Below the pieces are notes generated by a model that was not told where the DNA came from, ran no database searches, and saw only the letters and a program-made list of their open reading frames with translations. From Paralithodes platypus (taxonomy: Eukaryota > Arthropoda > Malacostraca > Decapoda > Lithodidae): DNA of 64,000 nt. Within the stretch, counting starts at the first letter, position 1. Every line of letters begins with the position of its first letter. Below are positions 51,380-62,235 of this stretch, in pieces. Both the position numbers and the translations under genes were made by a program. Location: positions 47,800,674-47,864,673 of the forward strand of contig CM064551.1 in assembly GCA_032716605.1 (NCBI GenBank). Reading direction: 5' to 3'.

Positions 51380-52420
51380 CTTCGTCGAAAAGGGCGGGCC
51401 ACCCCAACCCCTGGCCGTCGCGGGGCTGACCCCGGCGAAGGGCGGCCGGAAATGGAAGGCCGGCCAGCCCCGACACGGCGGGGATGACAAGGGGGCAAGA
51501 ACAGAAGGGCGAGGCGGAACTGACGCACCGGCCCGTAACGTCCCAGTTCTGCGCCCGTGCATGGCGGCAGCACTAGCAGCAGCACCCCGAAGAGGACCGG
51601 CAGAAGGACGGGACTGAGAAGACCCCGCTCGCGACACAGCGCGTCGTAGCGTGTCGTAAGCAGGGTCCGCCGATAGAGAAGCGTAGCGGCCCCAAGCATC
51701 CCGCGTAAAAAAGCCCCGACGGAGAGAGCGTAGAGTCCAACAAACCCTGACGAATATCCAAGGGGGCTGTCCGGCAGAACGAGGACCGGACCGTCCGGCG
51801 GTGCCGAGGTGCCACGCACAAAACCGCCTTCAGCTCGGGAACCAAAGACACCGCGAGCCGAAGGGGGATCCGCCGAACGCGGCCCAAACCCTCGCGAAGA
51901 ACGCCTGGCGCAGACGCCGCGATAAGCCGCAGGTGGTGAACAGAAGTCTGGAGGGAACCAAAAGACAAGAGAAGAAGTTCGGCAACCACCGCCGCAAGGG
52001 AAAAACCCTGTCGACAGAGGACTGAACTGGGCGAGAGAAGAACGGGGTAGCAATAGAACTAAGTTCAAGAACGGGCGCGCTGAACCAGGACCAGAACGCG
52101 CCGTCCAACCCGCCGACAGACACAAGAGGAGGCAAAAGCAGTGATGACTCCGGGGGAGGGACTGAAGGAGAGCCGGCGACGGAACGGCCGGCGAAGTCGA
52201 AGGCCTCAGCAAACCAAGCCCCCAATGGGAGAGGGTGATCGAGCAAGATGGCTAAGCCAGGCGTACCGACGTCGCACAAACCCGTCCCATAGGAGGACAG
52301 TCCCGTCAACACAGCCAGGGACTGAACATCCTGAAGGATGTCCCGGCGGCTGAAGTCTGACCAGAGCGTAGGCCTGCAGAAGGGAGGGGGACCGTAGCAG
52401 GGGTAGGTAGGGTGAGGCAC
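51124..52420 (-). pseudogene. Gag-position frames of the GC-rich DIRS
   Basis: Two overlapping minus-strand frames (52420-51830 and 52212-51124) are arginine-, serine- and proline-rich, in the place where gag sits in the other DIRS copies. I recognise no motif. The C-run at 51349-51377 splits the second frame into a poly-Gly tract. The frames may in part be GC-driven artefacts. Confidence 0.45.
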
Positions 52421-52953
52421 TGAGGGTGTGTCACCGCCAAGAAGCGCGATAAGAGGGAGTATTGCTTCGGTAGGCTATTTCCACACGCGTCTCCATTATA
52501 CACACTTAGGAGCCCATTTACGTGTGCCCTAGATCACGTAACATCTGTCTAACAAAAAAGAAGGCCAGATAAGCCGAAACGAACCTAAACAGGGTGAATT
52601 AAAGGAGCACAACAAAAACGACTTCAGTCAATGGAGCGCGTGAAAAAATGATGACAAGAGAGGGTCGCTCATGCGCACGTTCGACAGGGATCTGCACATG
52701 ACGGAACACGGGATGGGCCTTAAGCGGTAACTAAGGTAAACCCCTTTTTCTTCTCTTCTATGCTTTTTTCACCTTCGGTGGTAGTTTTGGTTAATGTACA
52801 ACGTCTCCTAGAGCAAGATAAGGAGTAGACTCTAGACGTTTTCTTTTTAACCGCGGTTGGAATGACGACATAGCAGTCAAAATAGACAAGTCGTCATTGC
52901 AATTAGGTTAATAGCCTTGTACGTTGGATTTGCCAAGACTACAAACAAATTGT

Positions 52954-55900
52954 ACCATCCACATCCTCAACTCAACACACCACACCCCATCCTAATCCAT
53001 TCCAACCCCCATCTCCTGCTCCCCAATCCCCACCCCCACCTCACCCATCCCAACCCCCAGTCCCTCCCTCACCCCACCCCCACCCCCACCATCACCCCCA
53101 CCCCCACCCCATCCTCGTGCAGCAGCACCCAACATACATCGTGCACATAACATTAACATTCTTCAACTGAACATAGATGGCATCAACACAAAGAAACACG
53201 AACTCTCACACTTCATCAAACAACACAACATACACATTGCCATCTTACAAGAAACAAAACTCCGCACAACACAAAAAACACCCACATTTCATAATTTCAC
53301 CACCATCAGACAAGACCGGGCTGTCGGCGGGGGCGGTGGACTCATCACCCTGGTACACAAAGAAATATCATACATAGTAACCAGTGTACAAACCAAATCA
53401 CTCCTCCCCCCAAATGATAACACAACAGAAATACAGTCAATTAAAATACGCACTGGTAACAACTCCAACATAACCATCATAAACACATACATCCCTCCCC
53501 AAACATCCCCTACAGTACCAAATGAATACAGACCACACTTACAACACATCACAAACACCCACACACCCCACACATCATCCTGGGTGGTGACTTCAACGCC
53601 AAGACGTCGGCCTGGTTTGTCGACAACCCCGACACAGACAGAGGGCTGGTACTACAAAACCAAACCGATAACCTCATCATCCTTAACGACATCCATCAAC
53701 ATACCCATATTCCTCACCAAGCCCTCTATAACCCATCATCTCCAGACATCACCTTTTGCTCCCCAGAACTCGCCCCCACAACATCCTGGAGGGTGGTCAG
53801 AACCTTAGGCTCTGACCACCTCCCGATCATTATCACCACCAAAACCAGACTCACCCCAGCTAGCCACAAACACACATACACCAATTATAAAAGAGCTAAC
53901 TGGGAAGCATTCACAAATGAGACAGAACAACACTTCACAACTCTAAACAGTACACCCATCACTAACATCAACAATGCTGTACACATACTCAATAAAACTA
54001 TCCAAAACGCTGACAAGAAACACATTCCAAGAGGTAACAGAAAAAGACACAACCCCAACTTCACACCAGAAATTCAAAACCTCATCAGACAACGCGACAT
54101 ACTGAAACACTCCCCAGCACCCCACACACAAGACATCACACAACAAATTCAAGCACTCAACACCCAAACTAACAACAAAATACAAGAACAACAAAAACTA
54201 AATTGGAATAACTTCCTACAAACACTTGATCACAAAACAAACTCCAAAAAACTATACAAAACACTAAACAGCATCACACTTTCCAACAGCAACACAACAC
54301 AATCACATGCTGCAATCACAACAACAGACTCTACTCCTTCATGTAAACAACAAGCAAACACTCTCATCAATCACTTCTCACATGTCAGCCACCTAAAACC
54401 TCACAAAGACGACCGACGTGTCATCCGACGTAAGAGACAATTCCCCACAGGACCCTGACTATACACCCTTCACCAATCACCAGACAAAGCATATCATCAA
54501 CAATCTCAAGCACTCACCCGCCTGTGGCCTAGACAACATAAGCAACATACACCTCAGACACCTGGGACCACAAGGCATACAAGCACTCACTAACATATCA
54601 AACTACAGCTATTCACACAACACAATACCAGACATTTGGAAGCATGGTATCATCATCACATTCCCCAAACCCAACAAAGACCCCACGCTACCCTCCTCGC
54701 ACCGCCCCATCACACTCCTTTGCTCCCCCTCCAAAGTCATGGAACGCCTAGTATTACAACTAATTACACCTGACCTACCCCTAGCTCCAACACAACATGG
54801 CTTTAGGCCACTGCACTCCACAAACACTCTTCTCACAGACCTTACACAAAGAGCTTTCGACGGCATCAATTCAGCTAGACCACCACACAGATCACTATTA
54901 GCCACACTCGACATTAGTAAAGCCTTCGATGCCATCCCCCGCCACAACCTAACAAACAAAATCTACAACACAAACATGCACAACAACACAAAACGGTGGC
55001 TGGCCAACTTCCTAGCAGGCAGATGTGCACACGTATCTTTTGCCGGTCAGTCCTCTAAAATCAGAAACTTTCCAAACGGAGTCCCACAAGGATCCGTCCT
55101 ATCGCCCGCACTCTTCAATCTGTACATGCACGATATAACTACACCCAATACGCCCCAAATAAACTTAGCCTCCTATGCAGATGACATAACACTCACATGC
55201 ACACACCATGACCCAAAAAGAGCAACAGATCTCCTTCAACCCTATCTCAACACACTACATGGCTGGTGCACTACAAACAGACTTAATCTAGCCCCAGCCA
55301 AATCCACCGCAACCCTGCTCACAAGTTGGACAGGAGAACACGAATACATCCCTCAACTCACCATAAACAACACACCCCTAACACATACACACACACCCAA
55401 AATCCTAGGAGTAACATATGATACTCATATGACATTCAAACAGCACACCACAAACATTAAAAAGAAACTGACACCCAGACTTAACGCCCTCAGGTCACTT
55501 GCTCACACAAAATTTGGACACAACAAAGAAACTACCACCACAGTATATAAACAATACATAAGATCAGTGATGGAATACGCAAGCCCAGCCTGGGCTTCTA
55601 ACCTAGCTGAAACACATCATAAGACCTTACAGACTATTCAAAACAAAGCCCTGAAGATCATTACAGGCTGCACAGCTACTGCACCCACAGATCACCTACA
55701 TCAAGAAACCAAAATCCTCAAAGTCAAAGACCATCTGGACATGAGAGGCACTCAATTCCTGGCAGCAGCCTCCACGAACCAAGACCACCCACTAAACTAC
55801 ATGGCAACACACCCACAGACACCAAGAAATATCAAAACAACACCCAGCACACGGTATCACACACAATTATTGTCCTCTCTCCCTCCCTGCCCACCCCGAA

Positions 55901-56310
55901 CCAACTTCCAGAAGCACATCCATACTCATATCTCTCACCGATCCATCCACTCACTCACAGACAACACGCAGCTGCATGCACGACCTCCCGAAATCCATCC
56001 TTCCGAATCCTCCCTTCCTCGCGAGGACAGAGTCCACCTGGCCAGGCTGAGATGCGGACACCATCCAGCTCTCCTGAGCTATCAGAAGAGACTGGATGAC
56101 TCCGTTGTCGACACCTGCCCGGGATGTAACACAGCACCCCATACCATTAAACACATCATAGAAGACTGCATTTCACACAACCACTTACGCCAACAACACA
56201 ATCTACACTCAATGAGAGCTCTGTGGGAAAGCCCGATCGTGGCCATGGCCTTTCTCAGGGACTCGGGGCTGTTCGGCCAGGCAGCTTAGGGAACAACAAC
56301 AACAACAACA
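52954..56310 (+). mobile_element. I/R1-group LINE D with (CAA)n tail
   Basis: The 3.36-kb LINE is flanked by a 10-bp repeat AACAAATTGT (52944-52953 and 56310-56319; one base is shared with the tail). It starts with a C/A-rich low-complexity leader (52954-53130). Endonuclease and RT coding follow, then an end GGCAGCTTAGGGAACAACAA with (CAA)n. A 139-bp piece of the same LINE is at 7663-7801. The plus strand is strikingly rich in C and A. Confidence 0.9.
53146..56289 (+). pseudogene. LINE D endonuclease-reverse transcriptase (frameshifted)
   Basis: The endonuclease is spread over several frames: NINILQLNIDGINTKK (53146 onward), LQETKLRTTQ, IINTYIPPQTS, ILGGDFNAKTSAW (53574 onward) and TLGSDHLPIII (53793-54458), so the N, E, D and SDH landmarks can all be seen. 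RT runs open from 54418 to 56289 (623 codons): SPACGLDNISN, HRPITLLCSPSKVMERL, QHGFRPLHSTNT, LDISKAFDAIPRH, NGVPQGSVLSPALF and the catalytic YADD (ASYADDITL). The C-terminus has LARLRCGHHPALLSY and CPGCNTAPHTIKHI, a Cys/His-type end common in I, R1 and Nimb LINEs. No RNase H was seen. At least three frameshifts lie upstream of 54430. Confidence 0.87.
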
Positions 56311-58247
56311 ACAAATTGTGTTAATTTGAAATGCAAAAGAGCTTTGGGTAGGCGTGATGCAGCTTGGGCTAGATTAAGAAGAAGGAACACTGAGAGTAAT
56401 CGGAATAAATATAAACAGGAGAGGAATAGATATGTTAACATAATTAGGCAAGTTAAAATGAACTATGAGAAGAACATAGTAAATAAATGTGAAAGTGACC
56501 CTAGATTATTTTATAAATATATAAACAGTAAGTTGAAGGTAAAGAAACAAATGACTAAATTAAGAGTTGATGCTAGGACGTATGAAAATGTATCGGACAT
56601 GTGTGAGGTAATGAATAACAAATTGGGGTCAGTTTTTACTAGAGAGGAAGGTTTTGACGAACCACAGGCAGGAGTACTGGAGAGTGGTCTTAGTAAGATT
56701 GAAATAACTAGAGATGAGCTGTTATCTGCGATGAGAGGACTTGAAGTAAGGAAAGCTATGGGACCGGATGAAGTGTCTGCCTGGGTTTTAAAGGAGTGTG
56801 CAGAGCAATTAGTGGAGCCAGTGAGGGACATAATTCAAGCTTCCTTAGATAAAGGACAGGTTCCTGTTGAATGGAAAAGAGCTAATATCATCCCGATATA
56901 CAAGAATGGAAACCCTGAGGACCCTCTAAACTATAGACCAGTTTCACTTACTAGTATTGTATGCAAGATTTGTGAAAAGCTAATTAGGAAGAGATGGATG
57001 AAAATGTTGGAGAGAAAGAAGATAATAACCCCAAAGCAATTTGGATTCAGAGAAGGGACATCTTGTGTTACCAGTTTGCTATGTTATTACAGTAGGGTGA
57101 TAGATGTACTCCAAGAAAGAGGCGGATGGGTGGACTGCGTCTACTTAGACCTTTCCAAAGCATTCGATAAGGTACCACTAGGATGTGTCAGGGGGAGTTT
57201 GCTGAAATGGATGGAGAGCTATCTAACAGATAGGGAAATGAGGACCAACATTAGAGGAACTTACTCATCGTGGCGGAAAGTTGAGAGTGGTGTGCCGCAG
57301 GGATCTGTGTTGGCACCTCTCATGTTCCTTATGTACGTGAATGACCTGCCGATAGGCATAAATTCCTACATGTCAATGTTTGCAGACGACGAAAAAATTA
57401 TGAGACAAATAACAAATAAAAGTAGTTGTGAGGAGCTGCAAGGTGATTTAGATAGAATATATGAATGGAGCACAAAGTGGAAAATGAAATTTAATATAAG
57501 TAAATGCCATGTGTTAAATATGGGAAGAAGTGTGAATAGACCAAATTGGGAGTACAGGATGGGAGATAATATAATTAGCAAGGCCGAAAAAGAAAAGGAT
57601 TTAGGGTTGATTATACAAGATAATTTGTCGCCAGAGAAACATATTAACAAGCTCTTTAGCGGAATGTATGCAATGGCCGGGAATATGAAAGTTGCTCTGA
57701 ACTACTTGGATGAGACCATGGTAGCGAAAATTATGAAGAGTATGATTAGACCAAGATTGGAGTATGCAGCAGTGGTGTGGTCCCCGCATCTAAAGAAGCA
57801 TATTCACAAGTTAGAAAGAATCCAGAGAGCAGTTACTAGATTGGTTCCAAGTCTCAGAGAACTGCCATATGAAGGGAGGCTAGACAAATTAAATCTACCA
57901 AGTTTAAAAGAGAGGAGAGAGAGGGGAGACATGATAATGATGTACAAATGCACCCGGGGGCTGGAGAGGCTGGATAGGGAGGATATGTTAATTATGGATA
58001 CAGGAATAACTAGAGGCCACAGCTACAAAGTAAAAAGACCTACCTGCAAGAACGATATCAGGAAGTTTAGCTTCCCCTATAGATGTATTGACAAATGGAA
58101 TAGGCTGGAGGAGGAGGTGGTAGGGGCAAGGAACATCCATATTTTCAAGAAAAAATTGGATAAAAAGTAGACTGAGAGACGGGACAACACGAGCTTAGCT
58201 CAACTCCTGTAAACTACAATTAGGTAAATACAATTAGGTAAATACTA

Positions 58248-59690
58248 GGATCTGGGACCTCACCCGATATGGTTGTTTGTGCTATGTCCGGGTTCTGTGC
58301 CGTGACTGTAACCCAAGAGCAATCGGGCCCATACAAGAGAGGCATAGGGGCTTTCTTATTGGGAACTTTGTCTAATGGAGGGGGAGTAATGTCAGTGATG
58401 ACACGTACATTCCTCAATATGTTCCGGCTGAGCTGAGGACAGTTCTAAGTCTTCTGGCTCTTCCGTCACCTCCTTTACTTCCGGTTGTTGCCGGCGCTCA
58501 GACAACTGATCACTGTCTGGCCACACTAAATCAGGGACAGATGAAGGGAGATTGTCCACATTAGCACTTTCCCTGTTATTCTCCTGATACTGATTACTGG
58601 GTTCTACACTCAAGGGTTCAGAGTGCCTCCACACACTACGCCCTTGGTCAACATTAGTTTGGGAATCTGGGATAACTTGACTTAACTGGGACCCTTCATA
58701 ATCTTGGGGCTCACCCGCCGTGTACTCACGGTATTGTTCATCCAACACTCTGAGGTACCAAAGGAGGTCTATTCAGGGGTAAGTTTAAGTTAAATTTGGG
58801 GATTGCTAAATTTACATCCTTTGGTGCAAAGAAACCCTCACCAGACCCATCCTTGGGAGTTGACTCATTTCCCTCCGTCCCTACCTCGGAACTGCCAGAT
58901 TGGAAGTTAGACATTGTAGAGGTAGAGGCGGAGGGCGGTTGCCGGTGCCGCGACTGCGTCTCCGCCTTACGGGACCTTTTATGACCCTTATCAGATTTTC
59001 TATGGCTTGACGACACCGCGTTATCCTTATGTCTCTTGCTAGACCTTGAAGTCTCTGCTGAAGACTGAGTAGACCGCTTGAGGGGCGACCTCGACCTGGA
59101 CCTGGACTGGTCCTGTGGCGAAGTAGAACGCGCCCTCTTGTGGCGGCTGGGGGGGTTGCCTTGCTTGAGTCACTATCACTGCTACTCACTAACTCTTTCG
59201 AAAGAATTTTGGGTTTAGCTTTAGATTTTGAAGTTGACTTAGAAGGTGTGGATTTAAGAACAGGTGACTTTATAACTAGATGCTCCCAGAAAGCCTTATT
59301 GTCGCAATTATCGTTGCCTTATGGGCAATTTCTTTGGAATAGGCATTAAAAATGTTCTTAATTTCTTTCAGTGCCACCAGGTACGAATGATCTCTTACTA
59401 AATAATTCAGAATGTAGGTCAGAGCAAACGGAACACCTCTTAGACGCCCAGATGCCCTGTGACCTATCTAGGCACTTAACGCACTTCATGCAGAGTTCAT
59501 GTGCAAAGACTGGAATTAAAGAGCAAGTGGGTGTAGCACAAAGATTGACTAGAGGCATGATGGAGCTAAAAAAAAAAAAAAAAAACCCCGCTGGGATCGG
59601 CCCCTTCCCCTGTCGACCTGTGCCGCTACTGATGTGCTGTGATCTGGAAATAGAACATTTCCAGGAATCAATGCTCATAAGGATAAACCG
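58248..59690 (-). pseudogene. DIRS gag-like protein, copy 3, N-terminal part
   Basis: This is the only copy here that keeps the gag N-terminus. About 59640-59358 encodes a Cys-rich segment (LCATPTC, then ELCMKCVKCL and RCSVCSDLH), which looks like a zinc-binding knuckle. A Ser/Lys-rich linker follows, then SSHRKSDKGHKRSRK, APKDVNLAIPKFN, EQYREYTAGEPQDY, GRSVWRHSE and SSVPDLVWP, ending with PMPLLYGPDCSWV and SGEVPDPS at the LINE C junction. Frames are 59678-59358, 59189-58881, 59016-58738, 58748-58392 and 58417-58248. An A-run at 59569-59584 may affect the start. The function as a nucleic-acid-binding particle protein is inferred. Confidence 0.75.
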
Positions 59691-59699
59691 AGAGGTTCA

Positions 59700-60742
59700 C
59701 ACATCATAAACACCCCAAATACGCCGGAAAATTAGCTGTAGACCAACCGTTACTCTAACCTTCCGCTGTACTTGTATATGAAAAAACCTTGATGGTCTTT
59801 TCGTCTTCTAGAACTGCTTACCTGTGACAAAGTGTCACCGGCCCATATTAACCATTTAATTAACTAACGGATTGTCTATTAGGACCTGAGGGATAGTTAA
59901 TTACCTCACTGGACTTTTCCGCCGGGCATTATAAGTCAAATCATGCCGCGTGAGGCTATCAGTTAGGGCGAGTTCACTTGCCCTGGCCGAGATTACTTCC
60001 TTTCGGAATTAGCATTTCCGCCGGGAGTCTAGTGGTACACCACACCACTCCGGGTTATTTGGAAGTTTCCTTTCTCGCCTGAAAGGCGAGTATCCGGCAT
60101 CAATACACAGAAAGATCGCCGGAAGAAAAAACCAAACCTTGAAGGCACCGACCTATCTGAGAAAGTCAGCCACCCCCCATAAACCCCACCAAATAAGTCC
60201 GAACGTCTCCTGACACCCTGTTTTCATGCATAATATCACCACATGAAAACGAGGGTCACATCTTAGGGCTAACACACAGTATTAATTAAGCAATAAAAAA
60301 TACCCCTAGCCTACTATGAATACCCCTACTGAGGGTGGCCAGTGCCACAAGGCTCATGGTAATAATCACACTGAATCTGTTACCCTTACCTCTGAAGACA
60401 CCGCAGCAGCGAACGTAGAAAGCCCCACGCCCGAGGGGAAAAAAGGAGCAAACACGGATTCTGGAAAGTTCCACACCACGTGCGACAACTCTTGAACCAG
60501 AGCGTCTGCTAAAAAACAATAGAATGCAACTACCTCATAGAGATGGCCTGAAGCATCGTCCCGCGGATGTAATAGCCTCCTAAATAACTTGGAAATAGCA
60601 AAGCTAAGGCGCAGAAACAAGAACAAGAACACATGACGCGCGGGCCCAAAGCAGACCGATATGGCGTCTTTACTTTAGTACCCTAATTTAACACTTCCCT
60701 GCAGGCATACCAATGGGGCTGCCAGTCCTAGCTGGCCTAAAC
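59700..60742. other. Presumed DIRS copy 3 5' leader, no gene
   Basis: About 1 kb upstream (minus strand) of the DIRS gag start. I see no supported coding region. A short hairpin CTCGCCTGAAAGGCGAG lies at about 60076-60092. The leader is assigned by position only. Confidence 0.4.
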
Positions 60743-60920
60743 CAGTGGTGGGCACGATTTCCGCTAATCAGCTAACGGCTAATAGCGAAGCTAAATATTT
60801 TGTTAGCTGGTTAGGTTTTAAGCTAACTTTGAAAATCGTTAGCGGACCGATTAGCTTCCGATAAATTTACTGCCGCTAACTGTAAGTCAGCTAATCAGCT
60901 AATGTGCATTCGCTGGTTAA
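60743..60920 (+). mobile_element. hAT-like terminus with GCTAA iterons
   Basis: CAGTGGTGGGCACGATTT resembles the CAGNGGTGGGC ends of many hAT transposons. The next 160 bp contain more than ten GCTAA or TTAGC motifs in both orientations. No transposase and no opposite end were found, so this may be a solo end or a short MITE. Confidence 0.45.
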
Positions 60921-61190
60921 AAAAAGTTTATTGGTAAAAAACGTTTGCAAACCCTAAAATGACATATTTATGCGAGTATAATAATTGCAACATTGCAACA
61001 GGCAGTATTAGACTTACTATATCACGTCACATTCACATTTACAGTACGCAATACAAGACTCATGAGTCATGTTATGACATGAACGTCACAACGTGTCGTG
61101 AGCTAACTACGACATTTACATTTTCAAAATGTTACCATAGATCTATTTGGGTATATATTTGTATTTATTTAGTTTTATATAAGTTCCTGT
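60921..61190. other. AT-rich, no recognisable gene
   Basis: About 270 bp without motifs. It could be the interior of the hAT-like element. Confidence 0.4.
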
Positions 61191-61226
61191 ATTAGAAAGT
61201 AATTTTGTTTCCCAGGCAACCACAGT

Positions 61227-61395
61227 AGGTAGACCGAATATGAGGTGGAAGGATGGAGTGAGGAACTACATGAACGAAGGCGGTGCTGGTTGGGGGGAGG
61301 GGCGTCGACTGACTGGGGACAGAGGTGCATGGGGGCGGTTCGTTCGTGGCCACCCCTTCGGGGATCGCGGCGTCAGGCAATAGATAGATAGATAG
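61227..61395 (+). mobile_element. 169-bp RTE-1 3' fragment with 36-bp target duplication
   Basis: Matches the last about 150 bp of RTE-1 (from AGGTAGACCGAATATGAGG to the (ATAG)n tail). It is flanked by a perfect 36-bp direct repeat (61191-61226 and 61396-61431) that starts ATTAGAAAGTAATTTTG and ends CAACCACAGT. Confidence 0.95.
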
Positions 61396-61470
61396 ATTAG
61401 AAAGTAATTTTGTTTCCCAGGCAACCACAGTCTCAAATGCATTTTAGTTAATTGTTGATTAATAATTAAT

Positions 61471-61853
61471 CTATCTATCTATCTATTGCCGGACGCCTTA
61501 CTCCCCTTACGAGGGTGGCCATACACAGAATGCCCCCAAGCGGACCTATTCCCTGTGAGAGGGACAACCTGAGCCAGTTTAGTGAAGGACTTACAGGATT
61601 GACCACTTAATTTAGGATTTGTCCGACTCCGAGGCCCTCTGTGTATCTTGTTAGCACTATTTTTCTACAGTGGTGTTCGGCTAATCCATCCACTAACCTG
61701 CCTTACCCTTAGGTAAGCAGTACGGATTTGTATCAGGTTTACTCCCCTAGACAGGTTGCCAACCAAGGCTGACGAGTCTCATCCACCCGGATTTGTATAA
61801 GGTTGTCTCCCCTAGATGAGTTGCCGACCAAGGCTAACGAGTCTCATCCACCC
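61471..61853 (-). mobile_element. SINE-like insertion with RTE-type tail
   Basis: The 383-bp insert is flanked by a 13-bp repeat ATTAATAATTAAT (61458-61470 and 61854-61866). Read on the minus strand it ends GGCAATAGATAGATAG, like RTE-1, after a CACCCTCGTAAGGGGAGTAA hairpin-like segment. Its 5' part contains two tandem copies of a unit of about 63 bp (GGGTGGATGAGACTCG, TTGGTCGGCAACTC). No coding frame was seen. It is a non-autonomous element probably copied by RTE machinery. Confidence 0.7.
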
Positions 61854-61866
61854 ATTAATAATTAAT

Positions 61867-62235
61867 ACCTATATTATTATAACTATTAACCACTTTGTTT
61901 CTCAGGCAACCACAGTCTCAAATTCATTTTTAGTTAATTGTTGATTAATAATTAATACCTATATTATTATAACTAACCCCTTCAGCACCATGATGTAATT
62001 TGCATTATATTCTAGTCATCAATATATGATTTTCTATGATCTACTTCTAGGATATAAAACTTAACTTTAGGGGTTAAGCTTATTGAGTTTGTTCTACTGT
62101 CTATGCCTATCTAAGTTTTCTAACTCAATAAAAACAAATCCATTCGACAGAAGTGTCGTTACATAGCTCATGAGTAGTTATGACTCATGAGTAATAAGTC
62201 ATAATCATAAATAATCCATCATAATTACTATATTT
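61867..62235. other. AT-rich with an about 110-bp tandem duplication, no gene
   Basis: The block TTTCTCAGGCAACCACAGTC to ATTATTATAACTA (about 61897-61975) repeats the sequence around 61407-61470 plus 61867-61890. A possible small MITE with ends CCCCTTCAGCACC and AACTTTAGGGG next to a TTAA lies at about 61978-62092; I could not confirm its left flank. Confidence 0.5.

Larger units (their letters stand above)
47937..52953 (-). mobile_element. GC-rich DIRS-like retrotransposon (second lineage)
   Basis: The minus-strand order gag-like (52420-51124), RT (51009 to about 50143), RNase H (about 50200-49729) and tyrosine recombinase (49727 to about 48260) matches the DIRS copies, but protein similarity is low and the GC content is visibly much higher than in surrounding DNA. 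The ends carry inverted CAATTTGTTAGTAGTCTTGG and CAATTTGTTTGTAGTCTTGG sequences (about 47951-47991 and 52913-52953). Poly-C runs lie at about 48343-48358 and 51349-51377. It is inserted into LINE C between KQKDW and NLKCK. Confidence 0.82.
46447..58170 (+). pseudogene. LINE C ORF2: endonuclease and reverse transcriptase (interrupted)
   Basis: The endonuclease segment (46447-47457) shows CYYTNIDGINSKK (N), CLTETKLNQD (E), AVAYMPPQT, LVGDFNCSEVDW (D/N) and CPVGKSDYLLL (a Ser-Asp in place of SDH). The nested insertion follows KQKDW. Coding resumes at 56320 with NLKCKRALGRRDAAW and runs open to 58170 with RT motifs KAMGPDEVSAWVL, NYRPVSLTSIVCK, QFGFREGTSC, YLDLSKAFDKVP, GVPQGSVLAPL and the catalytic FADD (in SMFADDEKI). 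The C-terminus contains RPRLEYAAVVWSP, RAVTRLVPSL and RRERGDMIMMYKC, as in LINE B. Removing the insertion would leave an apparently continuous frame of about 950 codons. Confidence 0.9.
45588..58247 (+). mobile_element. CR1-type LINE C, nearly complete, split by an 8.9-kb nested insertion
   Basis: Plus-strand coding of ORF1 (45588-46432) and ORF2 endonuclease (46447-47457) is interrupted. ORF2 resumes at 56320 and ends at 58170. The 3' end is two repeats of ACAATTAGGTAAAT (58215-58247). It lies inside gag of DIRS copy 3. Apart from the insertion and small frameshifts in ORF1 the coding is well preserved. Confidence 0.88.
43340..60740 (-). mobile_element. DIRS-like retrotransposon, copy 3, main body (minus strand)
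   Basis: The 5' part (gag N-terminus and leader) is at 58248-60740. A 12.7-kb nested insertion (45588-58247) splits gag, and gag, RT and part of RNase H continue at 45587-43340. The recombinase end is at 38985-39336 beyond LINEs J and B. This makes the copy the outermost host of the right half of the window. The 5' limit is approximate. Confidence 0.82.

Noticed and set aside
47937..52953. Possible bacterial contamination because of high GC and long overlapping frames
   Set aside because: DIRS RT, RNase H and recombinase motifs in the right order and ends shared with a neighbouring element show it is an integrated eukaryotic element.
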